Assembly (NCBI RefSeq): GCF_004340875.1
Contig: NZ_SLXQ01000003.1
Span: forward strand, 124,001 to 188,000
Direction: 5' to 3'
DNA: 64,000 bases
Source: Tamaricihabitans halophyticus
GTDB lineage: Bacteria; Actinomycetota; Actinomycetes; Mycobacteriales; Pseudonocardiaceae
Shown here: in pieces, positions 32,082 to 40,994 of the stretch
Position numbering within the stretch: position 1 is the stretch's first letter
Layout: every line of letters starts with the position of its first letter
Notes under the pieces: generated by a model
Seen by the model: only the letters and a program-made list of their open reading frames with translations
What the model was told of the DNA's origin: nothing
Database searches by the model: none
Made by a program: the position numbers and the translations under genes

Positions 32082-32917
32082 GGCAGGTAGCCGCGTTGCT
32101 CGAGGTAGTCGAGTAGTTCGCTGGCCGCCGCGGCGGCGTTCGCCGGGAAGACCAGCCTGGGTGGTTCGTGTTCCGTCAGTGCACCGGTTAACGCTCGCAC
32201 TCGCTGCCCGGGCGCCGCGCCAGCTGGCGCGGCTATCGCTCGGGTGCGCGGCCGGTAGGCGGTTCGTGCCCGGCGCCGGATACGAGTGTCCACAAAGGAC
32301 TCAGCAGGGCTGGCGACCGGGATCTCCGCCTCCCGCGCGGCAAGTAGACCGGGGAGCGAGGCCCGCCGTAGCCGCACGGTGCTCGGTTCCACTGAGCACA
32401 CGGCGGGCAGTTCGATCGCGAGCCGTTCCCTGCGGCCGCAGTCCAGCCTGCGTTCGGCCCGCAGTCCACCGTTGTGGCTGGTCAGCTCCACCAGGCCGAG
32501 TGCCTGGCTGGCACCGAACCGAGCGGCGAGCAACGCAGGGGTGGCACCGGTGCCCCGATCCATCGAGTAGTCACCGCAGAGCAGTAACGCGGGATCGGCA
32601 TACCGGGCGCGGATGGCCTCGGTGAGTAGCCGCGCGGTATGCCCTTCCGAGGCCGGCTCGCCAGCAACCCGCAGCGCTTCGGTCGCGCCGGCGGCAAGTG
32701 CGGTGCGCAGTACCTCGTCCGCCTCCTGCGGACCAACCGTGCAGGCAAGGCAGCGCGCGTCAAGGGATTCGGCCATCCGTAGGGCGTGTTCCAGTGCGCA
32801 TTCGTCCGCCGTGCTCAGGCCGCCACGGGGCTGCGCGTACACGGTGCCGGTCAGCGGGTCCACGGTGGCGAACGGGTCCACCTGGCGCAGTGCCACCACG
32901 ACTAATGCCTTGCCCAT
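32078..32917 (-). CDS. Electron-transfer flavoprotein beta subunit, mycofactocin-associated
   Basis: This 279-aa protein is an ETF beta/FixA homologue. It begins MGKALVVVALRQVDPFATVD, has DECALEHALRMAE near residue 37, and LLLCGDYSMDRGTGATPALLAARFG in the AMP-binding region (normally G-x-x-D-x-x-x-x-x-x-P). It is 10-20 residues longer than the usual ETF beta and its C-terminus is basic. Together with the ETF alpha at 34565-35488 it should form a soluble FAD-containing electron carrier. The two subunits are separated by the quinone-reductase and ferredoxin genes, an unusual order. It overlaps the mftE start by 4 nt. Confidence 0.82.
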   Translation of the reverse strand: MGKALVVVALRQVDPFATVDPLTGTVYAQPRGGLSTADECALEHALRMAESLDARCLACTVGPQEADEVLRTALAAGATEALRVAGEPASEGHTARLLTEAIRARYADPALLLCGDYSMDRGTGATPALLAARFGASQALGLVELTSHNGGLRAERRLDCGRRERLAIELPAVCSVEPSTVRLRRASLPGLLAAREAEIPVASPAESFVDTRIRRRARTAYRPRTRAIAAPAGAAPGQRVRALTGALTEHEPPRLVFPANAAAAASELLDYLEQRGYLP

Positions 32918-32921
32918 CGCG

Positions 32922-33212
32922 TCACCCCTTCCGGAAGGCGACGCCCGTGCCGCCGTCCGGGTAGCTCCAGCTGATCGCGCCCGCCTTGTTGCACAACAGA
33001 TAGCAGCTGCCGCATTCGAAACACTGCTCGTAGTTGAACAGGATGCCGCCGTCGTTGGTGGGTACGAACAGGTTCGCCGGACAGGCGGTAACGCATTCCC
33101 TTGTCGTACAGGAACGGCAGATCTCGGTGTCCACTTCGATATGCGCGCGCTCGCCAACCCGGAAGTTCACCGTGGACATCCGGTCTTCGAAGGAGATCTC
33201 GTCGTAGCGCAT
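32922..33212 (-). CDS. FixX-like ferredoxin
   Basis: This is a 96-aa iron-sulfur protein. Two cysteine sets are visible: Cys32, 35, 40, 44 (in CRSCTTRECVTACP) and Cys64, 67, 70, 74 (in CFECGSCYLLC), followed by the FixX-type ending SWSYPDGGTGV. It corresponds to the ferredoxin-like domain that is fused to ETF:quinone oxidoreductase in eukaryotes and separate in FixX/YdiT systems. The ATG at 33212 follows GAGG; an adjacent ATG at 33215 is possible. It lies 7 nt after the FixC-like gene, with which it should form one quinone-reducing unit. Confidence 0.88.
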   Translation of the reverse strand: MRYDEISFEDRMSTVNFRVGERAHIEVDTEICRSCTTRECVTACPANLFVPTNDGGILFNYEQCFECGSCYLLCNKAGAISWSYPDGGTGVAFRKG

Positions 33213-33219
33213 CATCACC

Positions 33220-34572
33220 TCATCCGTACGAACGTATGCCGCTGATCGCATCCCTGGCCAGGTCGCGCAACCGGACACCATGCCGTTTCGCGCTGCGCAG
33301 CAGTAGTTTCCGGAATCCGGGTTTTGGTTGCGGGTTTGTCACCTGGAATACGCCCTCAACCAGATCGCAGAGCATCGCCGGGTACTTCCGCTGTACTCGC
33401 TCGGACATCAGCAGGCCCGGCGCGCCACGCAACTTGTGGTGATCGGCAAGGACGAAGGAGCTGGCCAACCGCTCACGGTAACCGGCAAGGCCACGCGTCG
33501 AGGTGTCCCCGGCGGCGAGCGCGGCGGCAGCGGCCCTGCCCGCATACATCCCGGAGCCGATCGCGAAGTTCACCCCCTCCAGCCAGATTCCCGCGGCCAG
33601 GCACATGGCGGCAGCGTCCCCAGCGATCAACAGTCCGTTTCCGGTCAGCGTGGGCATGCTGTGGTATCCGCCCTCGGGGATCAGATGCGCGGCGTATTCG
33701 ACGATCTCGCCGCCACGCACCAGCGGCGCGATCGATGGATGCCGCTTCAGCTCAGCGATCAGTTCTTCCGGGCGCACCTTGGCTTTACCCAGCTCGGTCA
33801 AGTCGACGACGACGCCGATGCTCAGCGAGTCCAGATTGGTGTACAGGAAACCACCGCCGGGAATTCCCTTGGTGGCGCCGATCATCTCGATGTCCACCCC
33901 GTCGGTGCCGCGGACGCCGAACCGTTCCTCGATGGTTTCCCTTGGTAGCGCGAGGGTTTCCTTCACGCCGAGCGTGCTGTTTGCCAGCTGGTCCTCGGCG
34001 TAGAGCCCAGCCTGTTTGGCCAGAAACGAGTTGACCCCGTCCGCGGCGATCACCACCCCGGCATCCAGGTCACCGTCCGGGCGGTCCGTTCGCACCCCGA
34101 CGATCCGGCCGCCCGGATCCGTGCGCAACGCGGTGACCAGTGTCGAGGTGAGTAGTTTCGCGCCTGCCTCTTCGGCTTTACCGGCCAGCCACGCGTCGAA
34201 GTCCGCGCGATGGGTGGTGGCTCCATTATATGGTGGCTTTCCCCAGTTTTCGGTGCGAAAGTCCACGGTGAGTGCCTGGCCGGGCGTGAGCAGCATGGTC
34301 TGCCTGCGGGTGACCCAGCGCTGGATCGGGGCTTCGGTCCACCAGTTCGGGATCAACTCATCGAGCACCCGGCCGTAAACCACGCCGCCGTAAACGTTCT
34401 TCGCGCCGGGAAAGCTGCCACGCTCCAGCAGCGCTACCCGGCGGCCGGCCCTGGCGAGCTCGATAGCCGCGGCCGAACCGGCCGGCCCAGCGCCGACGAT
34501 CACCGCGTCGAAGCTCGCCACGCCACGTTCTCCCTCGGCCACCCGCACCGGGCTCGACATTGGACTAGTCAT
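33220..34572 (-). CDS. FAD-dependent oxidoreductase, ETF:quinone oxidoreductase (FixC) type
   Basis: This 450-aa flavoprotein is of the FixC/ETF-QO family. The Rossmann FAD motif VIVGAGPAGSAAAIELA lies near residue 24. The region NVYGGVVYGRVLDELIP and the GDAAAMCLAAGIWLEGVNFAI segment near the second FAD motif are typical. The C-terminal region is amphipathic and could touch the membrane. It probably takes electrons from the locus-encoded ETF and, with the FixX-like ferredoxin, reduces menaquinone. It overlaps the ETF alpha stop by 8 nt. ATG 34560 is an alternative start. Confidence 0.88.
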   Translation of the reverse strand: MTSPMSSPVRVAEGERGVASFDAVIVGAGPAGSAAAIELARAGRRVALLERGSFPGAKNVYGGVVYGRVLDELIPNWWTEAPIQRWVTRRQTMLLTPGQALTVDFRTENWGKPPYNGATTHRADFDAWLAGKAEEAGAKLLTSTLVTALRTDPGGRIVGVRTDRPDGDLDAGVVIAADGVNSFLAKQAGLYAEDQLANSTLGVKETLALPRETIEERFGVRGTDGVDIEMIGATKGIPGGGFLYTNLDSLSIGVVVDLTELGKAKVRPEELIAELKRHPSIAPLVRGGEIVEYAAHLIPEGGYHSMPTLTGNGLLIAGDAAAMCLAAGIWLEGVNFAIGSGMYAGRAAAAALAAGDTSTRGLAGYRERLASSFVLADHHKLRGAPGLLMSERVQRKYPAMLCDLVEGVFQVTNPQPKPGFRKLLLRSAKRHGVRLRDLARDAISGIRSYG

Positions 34573-35488
34573 CCGTCGTCCCCTTCACGCCGAGCCGATC
34601 GGCAAGCTCGGCGAGCAGTGCTGCCGCATCGGTGACAATGCCGAGATCGGCCATGGTGGTCATCGGGCAGCTCGGATCCGTGTTCACGCTGACCAGATGG
34701 CGTGTCCCGGCAATCCCGCCGATATGTTGCGCCGCACCGGAAATCCCGAAGGCGATGTAGAGATCCGGGTGGATAACCACACCGGTGGTGCCGATCTGCC
34801 GTGCGTAGTCCGCGAAACCGGCATCGGTGACCACCCTGGTGGCGCCGACCGAGGCGCCAAGCATCTCGCCGACGGCCTGTAGCATGGCCACCGCCTCGGC
34901 TCCGGCCGGCGCGGTGCCCGTGGTGAGTCCGGCGCCGGCGCCAAGAATCCGTGGTGCCTCGGCAAGGTCAGCGGTCCGCGGATCAGGCGGCAGCACCGCG
35001 ACGACCGTAGGATCGGCCGAATCCACAGGGGACCAGGCAAGTTCGGTGAGCCGCGGAGCATCGGGCGCTGGGCTCGCGGTACGGGTTCCCGGCAGCAGTG
35101 TCGCGACAAACGGCCCGGTGACGGCGAGATCGTCGATTACCCGGGATCCCCAGCGGGCGAGCGCCGCGCCCTCCTCGGTGACTTCGATCGCTCCGGCGAG
35201 CAGCGGCACATCGAGCTCATCGGCCAGCCGGGGAGCCAGATCGCGTCCATCGGGTGCGGCCGGTAGCACCACCACCTGGTCCCGGAGTAGATCGGCCAGG
35301 CCGGTCGCCCAGCCAGCCGGGGCGAAAGCGCCCGCTTCGATCAGCCGGCAGTCACGCAGGGCGCTGAGTTCGTCGGCGGCTTGCGCCGTGCCAGAACCGA
35401 TCAGCACCGCATGCCCGGCGGCCTCGGCCACCGTCTCGTTGGCGCCGAGTGGCGCGGTTGCGTCCCGGACCGGGATGACCGCGATCAT
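34565..35488 (-). CDS. Electron-transfer flavoprotein alpha subunit, mycofactocin-associated
   Basis: This 307-aa protein has the ETF alpha/FixB C-terminal FAD domain. It contains ILGAGAGLTTG, the GASVGATRVVTDAGF loop and the signature IAFGISGAAQHIGGI followed by VNTDPSCPMTTMADLGIV. The N-terminal half is divergent from housekeeping EtfA proteins. It partners with the ETF beta at 32078-32917. It overlaps the OYE-type gene by 4 nt and lies between the FadH/OYE flavoproteins and the quinone reductase, which suggests the direction of electron flow. Confidence 0.87.
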   Translation of the reverse strand: MIAVIPVRDATAPLGANETVAEAAGHAVLIGSGTAQAADELSALRDCRLIEAGAFAPAGWATGLADLLRDQVVVLPAAPDGRDLAPRLADELDVPLLAGAIEVTEEGAALARWGSRVIDDLAVTGPFVATLLPGTRTASPAPDAPRLTELAWSPVDSADPTVVAVLPPDPRTADLAEAPRILGAGAGLTTGTAPAGAEAVAMLQAVGEMLGASVGATRVVTDAGFADYARQIGTTGVVIHPDLYIAFGISGAAQHIGGIAGTRHLVSVNTDPSCPMTTMADLGIVTDAAALLAELADRLGVKGTTDD

Positions 35489-37446
35489 ACCGCCACCCCC
35501 GCTCGATGCCCCTCGACCACCGCGGCATGCGCCCTGCGCGGGGTCAGGCAGTCGCCAATCCGGTGTACCGGTACGTCCAATGTAGCTAGTTCAGCGACCA
35601 GCTCATCGCACGGGCGCGGGTGCGTCGCGCAGACCACCCAGTCCGCGGCCAGCTCGGTCGCTTCTCCCGTGGTGTGCCGCAGGATCTGTAGCACTACCTG
35701 CTCACCAGCGGATTCCGCGCCGAGCACAACCAGGTCGGTGTCCTGCGCGATCTCCTTCGCATCCGCGCGGATCTGCCAGGTTTCCATATCCAGGGTTATC
35801 CCGAGATCCTGGCCAACAACCATTCCGGAGGTGATCACCCGAACCGTGCACCCCCGGTCCGCGAGCAGTTCGGCAACCGAAGTTGCCTGGTGAAAGCCGA
35901 GGTCATCCACGAGCACCACGGTCCCCTGTGGACTCGCCGCACCGGTGAGTACATCTCGGATATCCACCACTTTCGGAATATCGCCCGCCCACCACGGACG
36001 GTCCGCGATTGCCCCGGTGGCAAGTACCACCGCATCCGGTTTTTCCGCGCGTACCAGGTCGAGATCGCCAACCACCCCGGTACGGATCCGCACGCCGTAG
36101 CGCTGACATTCGGCGAGCAGATTGCGTGTGATGTCAAGGAATTCCGCCCTGCTTGGCACGCTGGCGGCCAGCGCGACCTGCCCGCCGGTCCGCTCCGCGC
36201 GTTCGACCAGTGTCACCAGCTGCCCGGACTGCGCGGCGGTGGACGCGGCCTGCAACCCCGCCGGGCCACCACCGATTACCAGTACCCGTTTCGGTCGTTG
36301 CGTGGGTACTGGCAGTGGCAGGCTGCTTTCCTTGCCGGTTCGCGGATTCTCGATACAACCAAGCCAGCGGTTCAGCCCCATCCGGCCAACGCACTCCTGG
36401 TTACAGGAAAGGCAGGTGCGGATATCCGTGGCGTGCCCGGCGCGTGCTTTGGCGGCGAAATCCGGGTCCGCGATCTGGCCGCGCACCACGCCAATCAGAT
36501 CGCACTGGCCATCCGCGAGTGCCCGCTCGGCCTGCACCGGATCCTTGAACCGGCCGACCCCAACGACCGGTAGCCGCACGTTCTCCCGGATGGTGCTCGG
36601 GATGAACATCGCGTAGCCGGGCGGGATATGCATGGATGCTTCGATCATGAACAGCGTCGCGGTCGCCACGCCGATCGAGGTGTTCAGATAATCCACCTTG
36701 CCGGTTCGTTCCACCAGCTTGGCAACCTCGACGGCCTCGTCGATGGTGGTGCCGTGCTCGATCAGCTCATCCCCGCAGATCCGGACACCGAGCGCGGCGC
36801 GCGGGCCGATCGCCTCGCGTACCGCCCCGACGATCTCCAGCAGGATTCGTGCCCGGTTGGCGAGCGATCCGCCGTAGGCGTCGGTGCGGATGTTCGTCGC
36901 GGGGGACAGGAAACCGCGCACGATCGAGGAATGTGAGCACTGGAGTTCCACGCCGTCGAATCCGCCGGAGATACAGTGTTCCGCGACGGTCGCGTAGCCG
37001 CGCACGATCTCCGCGATCTCGTCGCTGGTCACGGCTTTCGGTACCTCGCGGAAGAGCGGGTCGGCCACCGCGCTCGGCGCCCATACCGGCAACCGCGAGT
37101 ACATACTGGACGCCTGACCGCCGTTGTGGTTGAGCTGCGCGAGGATCGGCACATCATGCGCGTGTACCGCCTCGGTGATCCGGCGGTAGCCGGGCACAAC
37201 CGAGGGATTGAAGCCATGGATCAGTTTCTCGTACGGCCAGTCGGTCGGATGGGTGGAGTGTTCCTCGGTGATGATCAGCCCGGCGCCGCCGGCCGCGCGT
37301 GCCGCGTAGTAGGCCGCGTGCTGCTCGCTCGGCAAACCGTCTTCTGCGTAGTTCGTCAGATGCGCGGCGAACACCACGCGGTTGCGCAGGGTCAGTGGGC
37401 CCAGCCGGAGCGGGCTGAACAGGTACCGGTACCGGCCGCCCGTCAT
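35485..37446 (-). CDS. Mycofactocin-system FadH/OYE-family oxidoreductase (copy B, complete iron-sulfur motif)
   Basis: This 653-aa iron-sulfur flavoprotein resembles 2,4-dienoyl-CoA reductase. The N-terminal old-yellow-enzyme barrel (FMN) keeps the SPATNIRTDAYGGSLANR segment near 181-198. The [4Fe-4S] motif is complete, with Cys345-x2-Cys348-x3-Cys352-x11-Cys364. The second half has an FAD/NAD fold beginning RVLVIGGGPAGLQAA near 390. The family passes electrons through FAD, [4Fe-4S] and FMN. Its role in mycofactocin loci is unproven; exchange between mycofactocin, NAD(H) and ETF is a reasonable guess. It overlaps both neighbours by 4 nt. Confidence 0.87.
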   Translation of the reverse strand: MTGGRYRYLFSPLRLGPLTLRNRVVFAAHLTNYAEDGLPSEQHAAYYAARAAGGAGLIITEEHSTHPTDWPYEKLIHGFNPSVVPGYRRITEAVHAHDVPILAQLNHNGGQASSMYSRLPVWAPSAVADPLFREVPKAVTSDEIAEIVRGYATVAEHCISGGFDGVELQCSHSSIVRGFLSPATNIRTDAYGGSLANRARILLEIVGAVREAIGPRAALGVRICGDELIEHGTTIDEAVEVAKLVERTGKVDYLNTSIGVATATLFMIEASMHIPPGYAMFIPSTIRENVRLPVVGVGRFKDPVQAERALADGQCDLIGVVRGQIADPDFAAKARAGHATDIRTCLSCNQECVGRMGLNRWLGCIENPRTGKESSLPLPVPTQRPKRVLVIGGGPAGLQAASTAAQSGQLVTLVERAERTGGQVALAASVPSRAEFLDITRNLLAECQRYGVRIRTGVVGDLDLVRAEKPDAVVLATGAIADRPWWAGDIPKVVDIRDVLTGAASPQGTVVLVDDLGFHQATSVAELLADRGCTVRVITSGMVVGQDLGITLDMETWQIRADAKEIAQDTDLVVLGAESAGEQVVLQILRHTTGEATELAADWVVCATHPRPCDELVAELATLDVPVHRIGDCLTPRRAHAAVVEGHRAGVAV

Positions 37447-39395
37447 ACCGTGCTCACCGGCAGCTGGTGCGATGTCATGAGGGCAAGCGCGGCACGCCTG
37501 CCCTCGAGTACCGCCTCGTGCACGGTACGTGGCGCGACGCAGTCGCCTGCCTTCGGCAGCTCCGGGCGCTCGCCGGCGAGGGTTTCCTCGGGCAGCCGGT
37601 GTCCACAGTGCAGTACGGCCGCGCAGTCGATCTCCCGTGTTGCTCCAGTAAACCGGTTCTCCAGGACGGCTCGATCCGGGGACACCTCGCGAAGCAGGGT
37701 GCCCTTGTGCAGGACCACGCCGGCTCGCTGTAGCCGGGCGTTTGCCTCCGCCAGATCCCCGGTGATCGCCAGCTGGGTGCCAACCACCTGATCCGGGGTG
37801 ACGATCGCGGTGGGTAGCCCGTGGCTGGCCAGCAACTCGGCGGTGCCGACGCCGACTGGACCGCCAACCGGATCATGCACCAGGATCGACCCGGACGGCA
37901 GCAGCTCCCGTGGTTCATACCCGGCCAGTATCCGGGTATAGAACTCGGCGTCGTCGAGCACGACCGCATCCGCGAGCGCGGTGAACTCCCTACGTCCAGG
38001 TGAGCTGCCGGTTGCCAGCAACACCAGCTCAGCATTGTCCACATCAGACAATGTTGCTTCAGTTCCGGTGTGGATCTCGACGCCCAGTTCGGTGACCCGA
38101 TCAACCAGCCAGTCGGCGAAGCCGGCAAGTCGAGCGCGCCCGCCGACCAGGGCGGCGAGTCGTAGTGCCCCGCCAAGCTGGCCGGTACGCTCAACCAACC
38201 GGACGCGGTGCCCGGCCGTTGCGAGTACCCGCGCGGCCTCCAGCCCGGCCGGCCCGCCGCCAACCACCAGCGCCTCAGTCGCTTGCGCCGGCACGACAGG
38301 CTCTGGGTCGACGGTCTCGTAGCCGGTGCGCGGTTCCACCGCACAGCTGATGATCGGGTTGCGGTTATCCCGTACCAGGCATTTCGCGTTGCTCAACCCG
38401 CACGGCCGTGGCTGGATCCCGGCGCGGGTTTTGCGCACCAGGTCCGGATCGGCGAGCTGCGCGCGGGTCATCTCGACCAGATCGGCCACACCGTCATCCA
38501 GGGCCCATTGCGCCTGACCGGGATCGACCACACTGCCCTGTAGTACGACTGGAACGGTGTTGCCGACCGCCGCACGCAGTTGGCGGCACAGCTCGATATT
38601 GAAGCCCGGTTCGGTGTGCAGATCCGGCCGGGTGGCCGAACCGGCCATCGCCGAGCCGCGCACCACAACGAGATAATCGATCGAGTCAGCGAGCTCGCGC
38701 ACCTGATCGACCGCGTGTTCCGGGGTTATCCCGGCCCACGGGGCCAGCTCGTCACCGCAGAACCGGAGCCCGAGCAGTCGATCACCGAGCCGGTGGCGTA
38801 CCGCGCCGATCACCTCGCGGAGCAGCTTGAGTTTGTCCGTCCCCCATTCGTCGCCGCGCAGGTTGGTGAGACCGGAGCCGAACTGCCGCAGCAAGCTGTG
38901 CTGTCCCGCGTTCAGTTCCACCCCGTCCATGCCCGCCTCGACGGCGATCGCGGCTGCCGAACCGAAACCGCCGATCAGCGCGGTGATCTCGGTGCCAGTG
39001 AGCTCCATCGGCAGCTCGCGGCTCGCCACATCGGGCACTCTGGACGGTGCCCAGAGCGCGGACTGGGAGTATGCCGATGATCCCTGCGAGCCGGTGTGGC
39101 CGAGGCCGGCGATCGCCAGGCTGCCGTGCTCATGGACCGCCTGCGCGATCTCCGCCCAACCAGGGCCACATCCGGCGGCGAGCGGCGCTCGCTCGTAGGG
39201 CCAGTCGGATGCGTGCACGCTGGCCGTCTCGGTGACGATAACGCCACAGCCACCTGCGGCGCGTCGCAGGTAGTAAGCGGTATGCCGGCCGGAGAACGCC
39301 CGGCCACGCCCGAGGTTCGTCTCGTGTGGACCGAACAGTACCCTGCTCGGCGCGCTCCGGTCGCCGATAGTGCAGGGCTCGACAAGGGAGTTCAC
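37443..39395 (-). CDS. Mycofactocin-system FadH/OYE-family oxidoreductase (copy A, variant iron-sulfur motif)
   Basis: This 650-aa paralog of copy B has the same barrel-plus-Rossmann layout (ALVVGGGPAGLEAARVLA near 380). Two features differ from FadH. The usual YGGSxxNR segment reads EWGTDKLK. In the iron-sulfur motif the second ligand is Ser335, so the set is Cys332, Ser335, Cys339, Cys351. The enzyme may bind an altered or serine-ligated cluster and may have lost ordinary enoate-reductase chemistry. It follows mftC directly (4-nt overlap). Function is inferred only from context. Confidence 0.85.
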   Translation of the reverse strand: MNSLVEPCTIGDRSAPSRVLFGPHETNLGRGRAFSGRHTAYYLRRAAGGCGVIVTETASVHASDWPYERAPLAAGCGPGWAEIAQAVHEHGSLAIAGLGHTGSQGSSAYSQSALWAPSRVPDVASRELPMELTGTEITALIGGFGSAAAIAVEAGMDGVELNAGQHSLLRQFGSGLTNLRGDEWGTDKLKLLREVIGAVRHRLGDRLLGLRFCGDELAPWAGITPEHAVDQVRELADSIDYLVVVRGSAMAGSATRPDLHTEPGFNIELCRQLRAAVGNTVPVVLQGSVVDPGQAQWALDDGVADLVEMTRAQLADPDLVRKTRAGIQPRPCGLSNAKCLVRDNRNPIISCAVEPRTGYETVDPEPVVPAQATEALVVGGGPAGLEAARVLATAGHRVRLVERTGQLGGALRLAALVGGRARLAGFADWLVDRVTELGVEIHTGTEATLSDVDNAELVLLATGSSPGRREFTALADAVVLDDAEFYTRILAGYEPRELLPSGSILVHDPVGGPVGVGTAELLASHGLPTAIVTPDQVVGTQLAITGDLAEANARLQRAGVVLHKGTLLREVSPDRAVLENRFTGATREIDCAAVLHCGHRLPEETLAGERPELPKAGDCVAPRTVHEAVLEGRRAALALMTSHQLPVSTV

Positions 39396-40582
39396 CGCAG
39401 GTCCGCGAGGGGGCTCTCGTCGCAGGCTCGGTCCGGCATGCGCATCGATGGCAAGCCGAGCGAGACGGGTTTACGCTTACCGGTCCGCGAGTGGTCCTGG
39501 CTCGGCCTCGGCAGCGCCGTCGAATCCCTAGTGGACAGTCCGTGCTCGCCGTGGCCCTTGACACACTCCGGATCGGGGCCGTCCAGTGGCAGGCCGGTGA
39601 AGAACTTCGCCGCCATGCAGCCACCCTGGCAACTGTCATAGGCAGGGCAGGCGGTGCACACCCCACCGGTCTGTGGTTGGCGCAGCTCCTGGAACAGCTC
39701 TGATTCCCGCCACACCTTCGCGAATCCAGCTGTGCGGACGTTTCCCGCCTTGAACAGGTCATGGATGGTGAACGGGCAGGCGTAGACATCACCGACCGGA
39801 TCAATCAGACACACCACGCGTCCCGCTCCGCAGAGGTTCAGTCCGGGCAGGGTTTCCGTGCCCATCGCATTGAGATGGAAGAACGAGTCGCCGGTGAGTA
39901 CTCCCTCGCCGTGCGCGAGCAACCATTGGTAGAGCACGCGCTGCTGCTCGACGGTCGGATGCAGCTCGTCCCAGACGTCCGCGCCACGGCCGGACGGGCG
40001 GAGCCTGGTGATCCGCAACTGCGCGCCGAACGAGTCCGCGATGCGTTTGAACTCGTCGAGCTGGCCGATGTTCTGCCTGGTCAGCACCACGGAGATCTTG
40101 GCGTCCCGGAATCCGGCTTCGGCAAGATTGGCCAACGCGCGCATTGCCATCTCGTAGGAACCCGGCCCGCGGATCGCGTCATTGACTTCGGGCGTGGCCC
40201 CGTCAAGGGAAACCTGTACGTCCACATAGTCGGTTGCCGCGAGCTGCCTGGCACGCTCTTGGGTGATCCGCACGCCGTTGGTGGAGAACTTCACGCCAAC
40301 CCGGTGCGCGATGGCGTACTCGAGCAGTTCCCAGAAGTCCGCGCGTACCGTGGGTTCGCCGCCGCCCACGTTGACATAGAACACCTGCATGCGTTCCAGC
40401 TCGTCGATGATTCGCTTCATCTCTACTGTGGACAGCTCGTTTGGATCGCGTTTTCCCGATGAGGAAAGGCAATGCGTGCAAGCGAGATTGCAGGCATAGG
40501 TCCATTCCCAGGTCAGGCAGATCGGCGCGTCGAGCCCGTACTTGAACTGCTCGACCAGCGACGGCACGGTTGCGGTGGTCAT
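39392..40582 (-). CDS. mftC: Mycofactocin radical SAM maturase MftC
   Basis: This 396-aa radical SAM protein decarboxylates the C-terminal tyrosine of MftA and forms the Val-Tyr cross-link. The SAM-cluster motif is Cys31-x3-Cys35-x2-Cys38 in CNLACTHC, followed by VNVGGGEPTVR. The C-terminal SPASM region carries many cysteines (LNLCGAG, YACPF, GVCTACPAYDSCQGGC) for auxiliary clusters. A longer frame is open upstream, but the ATG at 40582 overlaps the mftB stop by 4 nt and gives the usual family length. Confidence 0.95.
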   Translation of the reverse strand: MTTATVPSLVEQFKYGLDAPICLTWEWTYACNLACTHCLSSSGKRDPNELSTVEMKRIIDELERMQVFYVNVGGGEPTVRADFWELLEYAIAHRVGVKFSTNGVRITQERARQLAATDYVDVQVSLDGATPEVNDAIRGPGSYEMAMRALANLAEAGFRDAKISVVLTRQNIGQLDEFKRIADSFGAQLRITRLRPSGRGADVWDELHPTVEQQRVLYQWLLAHGEGVLTGDSFFHLNAMGTETLPGLNLCGAGRVVCLIDPVGDVYACPFTIHDLFKAGNVRTAGFAKVWRESELFQELRQPQTGGVCTACPAYDSCQGGCMAAKFFTGLPLDGPDPECVKGHGEHGLSTRDSTALPRPSQDHSRTGKRKPVSLGLPSMRMPDRACDESPLADLR

Positions 40583-40860
40583 GGATCCTGCTCCACGATC
40601 ATGTCGGTGGCTGCGAGTGAGTTGAGCGCGCGCAGATAGTTCGCGCGGGTCCGCTCCGGCAGGCCGGCCAGCGCCGCGCCGAGGCTGGGGTGGGAACCGA
40701 GCTCCCGGACGAAGGTGACCAGCTCCGGGGCCTTCAGGAAAGACAGCCTCCGGTTGCCGAAATGGTAGGCGAGCGCGCCGAACGGCTCGGGGCGTAGCGC
40801 CACACTCGGGTTGAGTTGATATGGCCGATCGAGGTGGAGATCGGTGCCAGTGGCGGGCAT
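40579..40860 (-). CDS. mftB: Mycofactocin precursor chaperone MftB
   Basis: This 93-aa RiPP recognition element protein presents the MftA precursor to MftC. It shows the PqqD-like pattern with YQLNPSVALRPEPFGALAYH, then RRLSFLKAPELVTFVREL. It starts 6 nt after the mftA stop and overlaps mftC by 4 nt. Size and position are canonical. Confidence 0.93.
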   Translation of the reverse strand: MPATGTDLHLDRPYQLNPSVALRPEPFGALAYHFGNRRLSFLKAPELVTFVRELGSHPSLGAALAGLPERTRANYLRALNSLAATDMIVEQDP

Positions 40861-40866
40861 CGGAGA

Positions 40867-40980
40867 TCAGTACACGCCGCACATGCCGTCGATCGACACC
40901 TCTTCGACCAGCAGCTCATCGGCATCGTCCACGTTCGCGGTATCGTCGGTCGCCCGCTCGACGGTGATGTCCTGCGCCAT
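40867..40980 (-). CDS. mftA: Mycofactocin precursor peptide MftA
   Basis: This 37-aa precursor has an acidic leader and the invariant C-terminal core IDGMCGVY. The final Val and Tyr are the residues that MftC modifies and MftE later releases. GAGGAGG lies just before the ATG at 40980. It is the first gene of the operon, and its 85-nt upstream region is shared with mftR. Confidence 0.96.
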   Translation of the reverse strand: MAQDITVERATDDTANVDDADELLVEEVSIDGMCGVY

Positions 40981-40994
40981 GGTGAACCTCCTCG

